Assembly: GCA_016776925.1 (NCBI GenBank)
Contig: JADHSL010000002.1
Coordinates: 61,438 to 125,437, forward strand
DNA from: Pirellulales bacterium
Lineage (GTDB): Bacteria > Planctomycetota > Planctomycetia > Pirellulales > UBA1268
DNA: 64,000 bases
Direction: 5' to 3'
Shown here: positions 37,291 to 45,969 of the stretch, piece by piece
Position numbering within the stretch: position 1 is the stretch's first letter
Layout of the letters: every line of letters starts with the position of its first letter
Notes under the pieces: model-generated
Seen by the model: the letters and a program-made list of their open reading frames with translations, nothing else
Database searches by the model: none
What the model was told of the DNA's origin: nothing
Position numbers and translations under genes: made by a program

Positions 37291-37571
37291 AGCCCTACCA
37301 TTTCTGGAAACTGATCAATGTCTCATTTGTGATCAAAAACCACATCAAATCAACGTGAAGGAGTATAAAGTTTGTTGTGAGAGAAACAACGCAGAAAGCC
37401 GACACTCGGCGTAAATCTGACCAGAATTGAACTCAGCCGGACGACAAGACTCGCGCAACCCGTAAGGTCAAGCCAAAAACTCTCGAACTGGGCTCGACGG
37501 ATGTGCCTGACGAATGTCAAAAAGCCAATACTTTTCATTTTTGGGGACAGTGTACTTTTGATCCAGCTACG

Positions 37572-37587
37572 CGTAGCCGTGGCTACG
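37572..37587. promoter_or_regulatory. Inverted repeat upstream of fhcC (7-bp arms)
   Basis: CGTAGCC (37572-37578) and GGCTACG (37581-37587) are perfect reverse complements with a 2-bp centre. A spacer this short suits a dimeric DNA-binding protein better than an RNA hairpin. The regulator is unknown. Confidence 0.45.
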
Positions 37588-37644
37588 TGACTCTGCCATA
37601 TTTTGCCTTCATTGTGTTTCCATGATACTTAGTGCCATTACTAT

Positions 37645-37664
37645 CTCGAGAACATGTTCGAGAG
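37645..37664. promoter_or_regulatory. Palindrome just upstream of fhcC
   Basis: The 10-bp palindrome GAACATGTTC (37650-37659) is flanked by CTC and GAG (37645-37647 and 37662-37664), also complementary. It lies 34 bp before the fhcC ATG and could be an operator. Confidence 0.4.
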
Positions 37665-37697
37665 TATTTTTCAAACCGCTTTTCTCAATCATTTGCC

Positions 37698-38558
37698 ATG
37701 TCTCTTCTTCTCACTATTCGAACTGACTTGTCAGATCACGAAGTGCTGTATCAATCTTTGTCTGTTCAGGGTCTCCTTCCTGAATTTGTAGCAACACAAA
37801 GTCTTGCTGACATCAAGCAACTGCCGGTCCTTTGTGACAATCGGCCAGCACGACTTTGTGACTTCTTTCACGTCGATGGAAATCCAGAAGATAAACAGAT
37901 TGAATGCAGCGGTGACTTCTCACGGGTTCATTTTCTTGGGGCAGGCATGCAATCAGGAACAATTATTGTTCAGGGGAATGTCGGTCGGCATTCAGGAGAG
38001 CAGATGAGGGGAGGGAAACTTCTTATCAAAGGATCGGTAGCTGATTGGTTTGCGTGTGGAATGGAAGGAGGCGAAATTCATGTTCACGGTGATGCGGCAA
38101 ACAATGCTGTTGGATCTCTTCCTGGCGATCGCCAGGGCATGACTGGCGGCCGTGTGATCATTGATGGCTCTGTGGGCGCACTGGCCGGCAGCAGGATGCG
38201 GAGAGGACTCCTCGCCATTGGAGGAAACGCAGGGGATGCAACAGGCTTTGAACTTCTGGCTGGCACGATCCTCGTTGCTGGACAGCCCGGACCTCATACG
38301 GGCCTCGGAATGCGACGAGGTTCAATTGTGCTTCTTGGCACCAAAAGTTTTTGCCATGAAGCTTCAACGTACATCCCGCCAACATTTCTTCAGGGAGGCA
38401 TCTGGCGACCCACTTTCATGGCACTTTTGGGGAGGCACCTCGTGAATACTGGCTTTTCAGCGGCTCGAAAAACTGCATGGAGAGATCCTTGGCAACAGTG
38501 GCACGGAGATAGCCTGGCTGGGTGTCGTGGTGAAATCCTGACACCTGCAAATGCATGA
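37698..38558 (+). CDS. fhcC: Formylmethanofuran dehydrogenase-like subunit C (Fhc complex)
   Basis: A 286-residue beta-helix protein built of the repeated G-x-G-x-G phrases found in FwdC and in the GltB C-terminal domain: for example GRHSGEQMRGGKLLIKGS, GGRVIIDGSVGALAGSRMRRG and HTGLGMRRGSIVLLG. It is a structural subunit of the formyltransferase/hydrolase complex. I start at the ATG at 37698 because it begins the conserved MSLLLTIRTDL; a GTG at 37632 is also open. It lies about 15 kb from fhcB-fhcA, so the complex is encoded at two loci. Confidence 0.88.
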   Translation: MSLLLTIRTDLSDHEVLYQSLSVQGLLPEFVATQSLADIKQLPVLCDNRPARLCDFFHVDGNPEDKQIECSGDFSRVHFLGAGMQSGTIIVQGNVGRHSGEQMRGGKLLIKGSVADWFACGMEGGEIHVHGDAANNAVGSLPGDRQGMTGGRVIIDGSVGALAGSRMRRGLLAIGGNAGDATGFELLAGTILVAGQPGPHTGLGMRRGSIVLLGTKSFCHEASTYIPPTFLQGGIWRPTFMALLGRHLVNTGFSAARKTAWRDPWQQWHGDSLAGCRGEILTPANA

Positions 38559-38660
38559 CCTGCAATGCACGGCTTCCTCAGACAGGTATTTTGCCGCCAT
38601 TTTCTTGAGGCCGCTTCCTCTACGTCCTTTTTTTAGCTACCTTATTTCCTCTATGGACAT

Positions 38661-38682
38661 GATTCTTACAGCTATAAGAATC
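38661..38682 (+). promoter_or_regulatory. 8-bp stem hairpin in the rpsL leader
   Basis: GATTCTTA (38661-38668) and TAAGAATC (38675-38682) flank a 6-nt loop, 78 bp before the rpsL start. Ribosomal operons are often autoregulated through leader structures, but this one is AT-rich and moderate in strength. Confidence 0.4.
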
Positions 38683-38759
38683 GGACATTTCGAGTTTCTC
38701 ACCTTGATGATGTCGTTGTCCACAGAAAATAAAACAAAACTCAATTTACGAAACGCTCC

Positions 38760-39128
38760 ATGCCCACGATCAGCCAACTTGTCCGTAGCCGTCGACGACC
38801 GAAACGCCGGTTTTCGAAATCACCGGTGCTCGATAGATGCCCGCAAAAACGCGGAGTCTGCCTGCAAGTTCGAACGATGACTCCGAAGAAGCCTAATTCT
38901 GCTTTACGGAAAATTGCCCGTGTCCGTTTATCGAACCAGAAAGAAGTTACGGTCTACATCCCCGGCGAAGGGCACAACCTTCAGGAACATTCAATTGTTC
39001 TCATCCGTGGTGGTCGTGTTCGTGACCTTCCAGGCGTTCGGTACCACGTGATCCGTGGTGCACTCGATACCCTTGGCGTGCAGGGTCGCAAGCAATCTCG
39101 AAGTCTCTACGGTGCAAAACGCAACTAG
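38760..39128 (+). CDS. rpsL: 30S ribosomal protein S12
   Basis: A 122-residue S12 with the decoding-site motif [17 protein letters not shown] and the [13 protein letters not shown] and [15 protein letters not shown] segments. The Lys in PKKPNSA, changed in streptomycin-resistant strains, is wild type. The start ATG has no evident Shine-Dalgarno. It is followed after 45 bp by rpsG, as in the str operon, but no elongation factor genes follow in the window. Confidence 0.97.
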   Translation: MPTISQLVRSRRRPKRRFSKSPVLDRCPQKRGVCLQVRTMTPKKPNSALRKIARVRLSNQKEVTVYIPGEGHNLQEHSIVLIRGGRVRDLPGVRYHVIRGALDTLGVQGRKQSRSLYGAKRN

Positions 39129-39173
39129 ATGACGTACCAATACACTTAGTTTTTATTTGAGGAAAATCAGTTC

Positions 39174-39644
39174 ATGGGAAGTATTACTGCCAGCCGCACG
39201 CAACTCAGGCCGGATCCAAAATTCCAGTCACTACTTGCAAGTAAATTCATCAACTGCCTGATGCTTGATGGCAAGAAAAGTGTGTCGCAGCAAATCTTTT
39301 ACAAGGCTATGGATGTAGTTGGTGAAAAGATCAATGATGCTGAACCAATCGAGGTCTTCACGCGTGCAGTTGAGAACGTAAAGCCTGCTGTCGAAGTGCG
39401 ATCAAAACGAGTTGGTGGTGCTGCTTACCAAGTACCCATGCAGGTAAACAGAAGTCGTCAGCAGTCTTTGGCCATACGTTGGATTTTATTGGCCGTTCGC
39501 GAAAAGAAAGGTCGACCGACCTATCAGAAATTAGCGGAAGAAGTCATAGCGGCTTATAAACGCGAAGGTGCTGCGATCACTCGGCGAGAAAACGTCCACC
39601 GTATGGCAGATGCCAATAAGGCTTTTGCTCACTTTGCTTGGTAG
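39174..39644 (+). CDS. rpsG: 30S ribosomal protein S7
   Basis: A 156-residue S7 with the typical [22 protein letters not shown] segment (here within residues 72-93), [11 protein letters not shown] and the C-terminal [26 protein letters not shown] lies about 8 nt before the ATG. It converges with sppA 48 bp away. S7 nucleates the 30S head and often represses its own operon. Confidence 0.97.
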   Translation: MGSITASRTQLRPDPKFQSLLASKFINCLMLDGKKSVSQQIFYKAMDVVGEKINDAEPIEVFTRAVENVKPAVEVRSKRVGGAAYQVPMQVNRSRQQSLAIRWILLAVREKKGRPTYQKLAEEVIAAYKREGAAITRRENVHRMADANKAFAHFAW

Positions 39645-39692
39645 TCTGGCTTCCAGCCGATCGCAGGAGGAGCCTGCCAAACAAAGCGCTGT

Positions 39693-41558
39693 CTAGCGAA
39701 TCTCGATAACTGCTGGAAGCAGCATGAGCGGCTGCCCCGACGCAACCAGACTGAGCAGACGGAACTTACTGGACAGCCTGGTAACCAGTGCATCATTCAC
39801 GCCGGATTGACCAAAAAGCTTAAAAATTCGAATGGCAATGGCTTCTGACGTCAGTGCTTCGTGAGGATATGGTTGATGAATTCCACTAACACCGAGGAAT
39901 TCATCAAATAAACCACGTGGCTTTGGTAGCAACAGACGTTCTGCTGCCACCGGATCTGGAATCTTCGCGAGTTGCCCGGCTCTGAGAACCGCGTCTTCGA
40001 GGGTTCCAAGCATATCGACAAGTCCGGCAGCCTGAGCCATCCGACCCGTAAACACCCGCCCTTCAGCAAGCGTATCAAGATGTTCCCGATCGAGCTGTCT
40101 TCCCTGCGCTACTTTTGATGTGAAGAGGCGATATATGTCCTCCATAGTAGCTCGAAACGCGTCTTTCTCACTTGCCGTAAACGGTTGCTGAGAAGAAAGC
40201 CATCCTGCGTTACGACCACGGCTGACGACATCGGTATGAATGCCGTATCGATCAAGCGCATCGCCAATTGCAATTTTCCCACCAACAACTCCGATTGAAC
40301 CTGTCAGTGTTCCTGGAGCTGCCACAATTTCATCTGCCCCTACGGCGATATAGTAACCACCACTCGCGGCGGTGTCAGAGAGGCTGGCAACGATAGGCTT
40401 ATTGCAACGATCGAGTTCTCTCCAAATAAGATCACTGGCAAGGGCTGATCCACCAGGTGAGTTAATTCTCATCACAAGGGCAGCTACCGATGTATCTTCT
40501 GTTGCCTGTCGTATAGCCTTTGTAATGGTTTCAGAACCAGCGGCACTTCCACCAAACATACCAACACTCCCTCTGCCATCCACGATTTCGCCTTGAACAT
40601 GAATGATGGCTATCCGTTTTGATGCTTTCTTTTGTGATTTTTTTTCAGCTCCCGAAAGAACGTCTACTAGCTTCATGAGTCCGGTAAATCCTGAAAAATC
40701 TGTATCGACGTCTCGCTTTCCATAATCACGTTTGAACTCAATTTCTGAATCAGAAGAACGACCAGAAAGACTACTTAACACTTCATCTTCATAGGCAATG
40801 CCGTCTATGAGCAATGACTGCACTGCCTGGTCTGGTGTAAAAACACCAACATCAATCAATTCTCGAACTTTTTTCTTCTTAAGATCTCGATCTTCAGAGA
40901 TCTGCTCCACCATCTGTTCAAAGAGATCACCAACAAACACCTCGTATTGTTTCCGCAACTGAGGACTCATTGAATCTCGAGTAAGCGGCTCACCGGCACC
41001 TTTAAATTCACCGACCTGTAAAATCTCTGCCTGAATACCAAGTCGATCAAGCAGTCCTTTGTAGAATGTCACTTCCGTTCGAACACCGGTAATTGCAAGT
41101 GTCGCGGCAGGTGGCATCACAATTCTGTCGCACGCTGCAGCAACGCTATAGTCAAGTGGCTCTCCGCTAATGAGATGTGCCACAATCGGCTTCCCTGCCG
41201 CGCGAACATGCTGAATGGAGTCTCGTAACTCCGACACTCGGGCACGGCCAAGCTGCGGAGATTGAATCGAGAGAAGTACTCCACGTACGCTTTCATCTTT
41301 CGCTGCCTTTTCCAGTCGCTGCAAGAAGCGACTCAATTGCGGGGACACATCGCCGAGTAGTCCTTCTTGGCCAACACCATCTGGTAGGGACCCGGAGAGC
41401 CTAATTCCGGCAATGATTCCGTTTTCCGCAGCAAATATATTTCTCCCGCCCATTTCAGCCAGTTGAGAAATAAAACAGAAAGTCATTACGGAAATACAAA
41501 GCTTTGATTGCCAGCAGCGAAAAGGCCCGAGTTTCTGAACCACGTAAAGAGTGTTCAT
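39693..41558 (-). CDS. sppA: Signal peptide peptidase SppA, long form
   Basis: A 621-residue tandem S49 peptidase, like the E. coli 67K form. A signal anchor occupies the first about 40 residues. The N-terminal half has GKPIVAHLISGEPLDYSVAAACDRIVMPP, here split as GKPIVAHLIS and YSVAAACDRIVMPP, and the C-terminal half has the catalytic Ser region SLSDTAASGGYYIAVGADEI and the TGSIGVVGGKIAIGDALDR loop. The ATG at 41558 has AGGAGA 6 nt upstream. Degrades signal peptides in the membrane. Confidence 0.92.
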   Translation of the reverse strand: MNTLYVVQKLGPFRCWQSKLCISVMTFCFISQLAEMGGRNIFAAENGIIAGIRLSGSLPDGVGQEGLLGDVSPQLSRFLQRLEKAAKDESVRGVLLSIQSPQLGRARVSELRDSIQHVRAAGKPIVAHLISGEPLDYSVAAACDRIVMPPAATLAITGVRTEVTFYKGLLDRLGIQAEILQVGEFKGAGEPLTRDSMSPQLRKQYEVFVGDLFEQMVEQISEDRDLKKKKVRELIDVGVFTPDQAVQSLLIDGIAYEDEVLSSLSGRSSDSEIEFKRDYGKRDVDTDFSGFTGLMKLVDVLSGAEKKSQKKASKRIAIIHVQGEIVDGRGSVGMFGGSAAGSETITKAIRQATEDTSVAALVMRINSPGGSALASDLIWRELDRCNKPIVASLSDTAASGGYYIAVGADEIVAAPGTLTGSIGVVGGKIAIGDALDRYGIHTDVVSRGRNAGWLSSQQPFTASEKDAFRATMEDIYRLFTSKVAQGRQLDREHLDTLAEGRVFTGRMAQAAGLVDMLGTLEDAVLRAGQLAKIPDPVAAERLLLPKPRGLFDEFLGVSGIHQPYPHEALTSEAIAIRIFKLFGQSGVNDALVTRLSSKFRLLSLVASGQPLMLLPAVIEIR

Positions 41559-41690
41559 CGTCTCTCCTGAATGTTGGAAAAAGCAGGTCGCTGTACCTCA
41601 CTCACGACGTACACCGCCTTCAATGAATAGTGTAGTGACTCTCTCGGCAATGAGGTGATTGAAGAGATTAGGCAAACACGCAAAACGACC

Positions 41691-41718
41691 TTGACAATGT
41701 ACTTCCGTATAGTAGGAT
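41691..41718 (+). promoter_or_regulatory. Putative sigma-70 promoter of lexA
   Basis: A perfect TTGACA (-35, 41691-41696) is followed after 16 bp by TAGGAT (-10-like, 41713-41718). The start codon at 41767 is about 45 bp downstream. I could not find a recognised SOS box in this promoter, so LexA autoregulation is not visible by eye. Confidence 0.5.
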
Positions 41719-41766
41719 ATATATGTTTAGGTAGTTTGTTTGCTGTGTACTGAAAGAGCGCAGGTC

Positions 41767-42525
41767 ATGTCACGATCTACAAAAGAATCGCCTCAAAATA
41801 AAAGATCAGGGAAGTCTCCCCGGACACCCGGAAAAGCATCCGGATCAACTCGCGCACGTGCACATACTACAGCGAAACGTCCAGCCTCAGAACTCTCCCA
41901 ATTACTTCAGCCTGGAGAAGAAAGTCAGGATTCCGCAGACATGCCAACTGCACGGCAGATGGAAATCTATGAGTTTATTCGTGACAAGATTTACTCCCGA
42001 GGTTTTGGTCCAACGGTACGTGAAATCGGAGAGGCATTTTCTATACGCTCACCAAATGGTGTTGTCTGTCACCTCAAGGCACTAGAGAAAAAAAGGCTTA
42101 TAACGAGAGGCCGCAACATGTCTCGGGCAATCGAACTAGTCACTGAATCGCCTCATAGTCGAGGCATGCCAATGGCTGGATGGGTTGCTGCTGGCACTCT
42201 CAGAACTGCTGAAGAACAAAAAGAACGATTTGATTTTGCTGAACTTTTTGACCGAGAAGATCACTTTGTACTCAAGGTCATGGGAGACTCAATGATTGAC
42301 GCTCAGATTGCTGATGGCGACTGGGTGATTATTGAAAGGCGTCAAACAGCACGACATGGAGATATTGTTGTTGCCCAGACAGAAGACGGTGAGGCTACTC
42401 TCAAACAATGGTATCCCGAACGTAACCGAATTCGCCTACAACCGGCAAATGACTCTATGAAACCAATTTATGTAGATTCAGCCAAGGTTCTTGGAGTACT
42501 TGCCGGAGTCGTCAGGAAAACATGA
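41767..42525 (+). CDS. lexA: LexA repressor with N-terminal extension
   Basis: 252 residues from the ATG at 41767. The helix-turn-helix starts near residue 60 (PTARQMEIYEFIRDKIYSRG, then VREIGEAFSIRS). The Ala-Gly self-cleavage site is GWVAAGTL, the catalytic Ser is in VMGDSMIDAQIADGDWVII and the Lys in GEATLKQWY. The first about 58 residues are Ser/Lys/Pro rich and absent from classical LexA (about 200 residues). An ATG at 41941 (MPTARQ) would give a 194-residue canonical protein, so the extension may be a leader or a genuine tail. Confidence 0.9.
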   Translation: MSRSTKESPQNKRSGKSPRTPGKASGSTRARAHTTAKRPASELSQLLQPGEESQDSADMPTARQMEIYEFIRDKIYSRGFGPTVREIGEAFSIRSPNGVVCHLKALEKKRLITRGRNMSRAIELVTESPHSRGMPMAGWVAAGTLRTAEEQKERFDFAELFDREDHFVLKVMGDSMIDAQIADGDWVIIERRQTARHGDIVVAQTEDGEATLKQWYPERNRIRLQPANDSMKPIYVDSAKVLGVLAGVVRKT

Positions 42526-42555
42526 GTCTCACCGCTGGGCACTCATATCTTGCAG

Positions 42556-44028
42556 TTACGCTGCCTCAGGATTTGTTTCGGTACTCTCAATTTGGTTCAG
42601 TTTGTTGTAAAGAGTTTTTAAACTGATACCAAGTTGCTCGGCAGTTCTTGACTTGTTCCCATTGTTTCTACCAAGCCCATCAAGAATCGCCTGCATTTCC
42701 ATCTGCTTGAGGCTCCGAGGCATTTTCGAAGCTTCGCTCTTTTCATGAGCGACTGACTCCGAACTATTCGTTCCGCTAGGACTACTCCCTGGGCTGGCAT
42801 AAGCTGCTTTCCTCTCGGCACCCTGTATCCTGAGCGGGAGGTGTTCTGGATGAATTGGTAACTCGTCACAAAGAACCAGTGCATGCTCAATACAGTTGGC
42901 AAGCTCTCGAACATTTCCAGGCCAATCATATGTCTGCATAATCTCGACGGCCTCATCTGTTATCAGTTGGATTCCTTCTGGCACGCTTTGTTGTTTTTGT
43001 TCTATGAAATGTTTGATCAACAACAGCAAGTCACTCATGTGTTCCCGAAGTGCTGGGACTCTAATTTCAAATGTGTTGAGCCGGAACAAGAGATCTTCTC
43101 GGAAGCTACCTGCGAACACCATTTCCTCAAGAGAGCGATGTGTCGCACAGACTACTCGGACATCGACAGTAATTGGATGATTGTCCCCTACCCGACGAAT
43201 TTCCCCTGACTCAAGCACTCTAAGCAGTCGTGATTGTAGCGCTGGAGGTAATTCTCCGACCTCATCTAAAAACAAAGTGCCGCCGTTGGCTACTTCAAAA
43301 AGGCCTGCTCGATGTTCACTCGCTCCGGTAAAAGCTCCTCGACGATGCCCAAATAATTCACTTTCAACAAGTTGTTCAGGGAGACCACCGCAATTCACTG
43401 TTACAAGTGGTCCATCAACCCGATGACTTAATTCGTGAATAGATCGGGCAACAAGCTCTTTACCGGTACCCGTTTCACCTCGAACCAACACGGTCGCCTC
43501 GCTGGCAGCTACTTTTGCCACAAGCGATTGCATCTGATCAATGACTGACGACTTACCAACAAGTTGCATGCGACCTTCGGCCTGCCTGACGCGTCGCTCA
43601 AGTGAACGCATTCGAAGGGTCATTGCTCGCTTCGTTCGAACTCGCTGAAGTACCGCCTCGATTTCTACCAATTTGCAAGGCTTCGTAAGATAGTCAAAGA
43701 CTCCTTGCCGCAAACCAGCTACAGCCGTCTCAAGAGAAGACTTTCCGGTTATGATCACACTTTCGGTGTCTGGAGCAATTTCACGAACTCGCCGAATAAC
43801 ATCAAGACCACCTGCTCCAGGCATATCGAGATCAACAATAACACAATCGAATTCACTTTGATCAAGAACTGTCAGTGCGGTCACCCCATCTGGACAAATG
43901 GTTACCTCATGCCCAAAACGTGGCAATTCCAATCTCATGAGTTCCTGAATAGATGGCTCGTCATCAGCAAACAACACGCGTAGCGATCGACCTGACGACA
44001 AATCATTTGATTCTTTGTCATGCTGCAT
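42556..44028 (-). CDS. NtrC-family sigma-54-dependent response regulator
   Basis: A 490-residue regulator. The receiver domain (about 15-130) has LFADDEPSIQ and the phospho-acceptor Asp in CVIVDLDMPG. The AAA+ sigma-54 interaction domain has Walker A GETGTGKELVA, GAFTGASEHR and the GGTLFLDEVGELP Walker B. A Fis-type HTH ends the protein (RTAEQLGISLKTLYNKLNQ). The start ATG at 44028 lies inside the kinase gene end (11-bp overlap), giving coupled expression. Regulated promoters should carry sigma-54 elements; none is visible in its own upstream. Confidence 0.94.
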   Translation of the reverse strand: MQHDKESNDLSSGRSLRVLFADDEPSIQELMRLELPRFGHEVTICPDGVTALTVLDQSEFDCVIVDLDMPGAGGLDVIRRVREIAPDTESVIITGKSSLETAVAGLRQGVFDYLTKPCKLVEIEAVLQRVRTKRAMTLRMRSLERRVRQAEGRMQLVGKSSVIDQMQSLVAKVAASEATVLVRGETGTGKELVARSIHELSHRVDGPLVTVNCGGLPEQLVESELFGHRRGAFTGASEHRAGLFEVANGGTLFLDEVGELPPALQSRLLRVLESGEIRRVGDNHPITVDVRVVCATHRSLEEMVFAGSFREDLLFRLNTFEIRVPALREHMSDLLLLIKHFIEQKQQSVPEGIQLITDEAVEIMQTYDWPGNVRELANCIEHALVLCDELPIHPEHLPLRIQGAERKAAYASPGSSPSGTNSSESVAHEKSEASKMPRSLKQMEMQAILDGLGRNNGNKSRTAEQLGISLKTLYNKLNQIESTETNPEAA

Positions 44029-45796
44029 GATGGGCACGTTTTTTCTCCCTGCTAGATACCTTATTTTGTTCTGCCACGACTTGCTCTTCTCTTTTTTCAA
44101 GACTCTGACTTGTGATACTCGCGACCGGAAGAATGACCGAAAACATTGCACCACACCCAGGCCCATTACTCTTTACTTCAATCCGGCCATCATGGTCGGT
44201 GATAATTCGGTGGGCGATCGAGAGACCAAGCCCAGTTCCTTTTTTTGACGCACGGCTCGTAAAGAATGGCTCGAAAAGGTTCTGAAGCACCTCCTCAGTC
44301 ATGCCACATCCGTTATCAGTAAGGACCAGCCTGGCTTCGTCCCCATCACGCTTGACTGTTAGCTCGACTTCACCAGCTTCATCGATTGAATCAAGTGCAT
44401 TAACGAGCAAATTCAGGATTACTTGCTTCATTTCTTGTGGATTGGCCATGACGAGGACATCCGGTCCATCAAAAATCGTTACAGTTTTCTGAGCAAACCT
44501 TCCTACATGCTGAAGCATATCAACAACGTCATGCGTCAGTGCACCAAGGGCAGTCACCTGCCTTCGAACTTCTCCCACACGAGAGAAATCGAGTAGTTTT
44601 TCCGTGATTCCTTTACACCGAAATGCTTCACTCTGAATGAGCTGAATATACCGCGAAGCTACTGCATCAACGTCGTTACCAATCCGAGATTCAAGTGACT
44701 CCGCACACATTGCAATAGAAGCGAGTGGGTTGTTAATTTCGTGGGCGACTCCAGCTGCCAAAAACCCGACACTCGCCAACTGTTCGCTTCGAATCACTTC
44801 CTTCGTTCTTAGTTGAACCTGATGATCAAGGTCGTCTCTAATTTCCTGAAAACGAGTTGTCATGTCATTGAGTGCCTGCCCTAACTCGGCCATTTCGTCG
44901 CACGTATCGAGATGGATACGGTAGCCAAAATCTCCACCTGCAATCCTTCGTGATCCGTGCCCAAGATGCCGTAATGGACGAAATACCCATGAGTATGTAA
45001 GAACTCCTAACCCAGCGAGCAAGAGTGCGGCAGCAATCGCAGCTGCCCACGTCGTAATAATCAACGTGCGGTATCGACCACGTACCTCGTGTGCTAAATC
45101 ATGCATACGGGATTGCAAAAAAGTTGGCAGCTTTGCTGATAAAACTGCGAGTGTATCCAGGTGAGATCCAATAGAGGTTAGTTTTACCAACTGTTCATCG
45201 ACGAGGTCTGATGACGTTTGCTTGGATACCCGCTGTTTTGATGTGACTGCTTCCTGGGCTAGCTGCCATATAGCTTTAAGCTCAGAAGCTATCCTGCGTG
45301 CTATATCTCTCTCATGGCTGCGATCTCCAAAGGGCTGCTCATCCAACTCTCCTGCCGTAAGCTCTTGGCAATAATCTTGCAACGCAGCGCCTGTCTCAGA
45401 AATTTGTTGAAGAAACGAACTGTCTGATGTCGCTGGAAGCTGCATCTCGCCGTTGATGAGGCTTGATTCAGTAGCCGTCCTATTTTCCTGCCCTTGGAAA
45501 GTTGGTTCTCCAGATTGAAGCAACTCGATCCGTGGTTCATTTTCTTTTGATGTCTCAGTCCAAAGGCCGAGATCGACGGCCGCCATTGCACGTGAATGTG
45601 ATAGTCGCAATTGCCCAACTCGTGATGCCAAGCGGCTTGCTTGAGGCAATTCACTCGCCCGACTACTGAGTGCCTTCACTAACCTTCTATATGAATACAC
45701 ACCAAGAAAACTACTGGCTGATAGGAGTGTTACTGTAAAGCCAACAAGGAGCCCGACCACAAGTAGCTTATTACGAATCGGTCGTCGCTTTTGCAA
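44018..45796 (-). CDS. Sensor histidine kinase (HAMP, HisKA, HATPase)
   Basis: About 592 residues. I choose a TTG start at 45796, which has AGGAGG at the ideal 6-nt spacing and gives a normal N-terminus (QKRRPIRNKLLVVG) directly before the first membrane helix; the frame extends to 45904 without a better start. There are two membrane segments (about 8-32 and 245-270) around a periplasmic sensor of some 210 residues, then HAMP, the H-box AHEINNPLAS and the HATPase motifs DNGCGM and GTGLGLSIAH. Partner of the overlapping NtrC-like regulator. Stimulus unknown. Confidence 0.92.
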   Translation of the reverse strand: MQKRRPIRNKLLVVGLLVGFTVTLLSASSFLGVYSYRRLVKALSSRASELPQASRLASRVGQLRLSHSRAMAAVDLGLWTETSKENEPRIELLQSGEPTFQGQENRTATESSLINGEMQLPATSDSSFLQQISETGAALQDYCQELTAGELDEQPFGDRSHERDIARRIASELKAIWQLAQEAVTSKQRVSKQTSSDLVDEQLVKLTSIGSHLDTLAVLSAKLPTFLQSRMHDLAHEVRGRYRTLIITTWAAAIAAALLLAGLGVLTYSWVFRPLRHLGHGSRRIAGGDFGYRIHLDTCDEMAELGQALNDMTTRFQEIRDDLDHQVQLRTKEVIRSEQLASVGFLAAGVAHEINNPLASIAMCAESLESRIGNDVDAVASRYIQLIQSEAFRCKGITEKLLDFSRVGEVRRQVTALGALTHDVVDMLQHVGRFAQKTVTIFDGPDVLVMANPQEMKQVILNLLVNALDSIDEAGEVELTVKRDGDEARLVLTDNGCGMTEEVLQNLFEPFFTSRASKKGTGLGLSIAHRIITDHDGRIEVKSNGPGCGAMFSVILPVASITSQSLEKREEQVVAEQNKVSSREKKRAHHAA

Positions 45797-45969
45797 AGCC
45801 GACCTCCTAGCTTGAAAGCTTGTATATTCCCACGACAAAAGTGGTTTAGCCCAGACCGTAGCAAGACTGACGTGGAAACCAAATATGAAAAGCACGCGTG
45901 CCAAAGCATTGTCTGAAGAAACAAGGCCTAATTACATGGGAATTTTGAACGCAACCTGGCAAGTCCGTA

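Larger units (their letters stand above)
37291..37697. other. Divergent regulatory region of fhcC and the fatty-acid set
   Basis: A 407-bp gap. It contains an imperfect inverted repeat at 37570-37589 and a second at 37645-37664, both upstream of fhcC, and a GGGGACAGTGTACTTTT motif at 37543-37559. I see no reliable coding frame. Confidence 0.6.
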
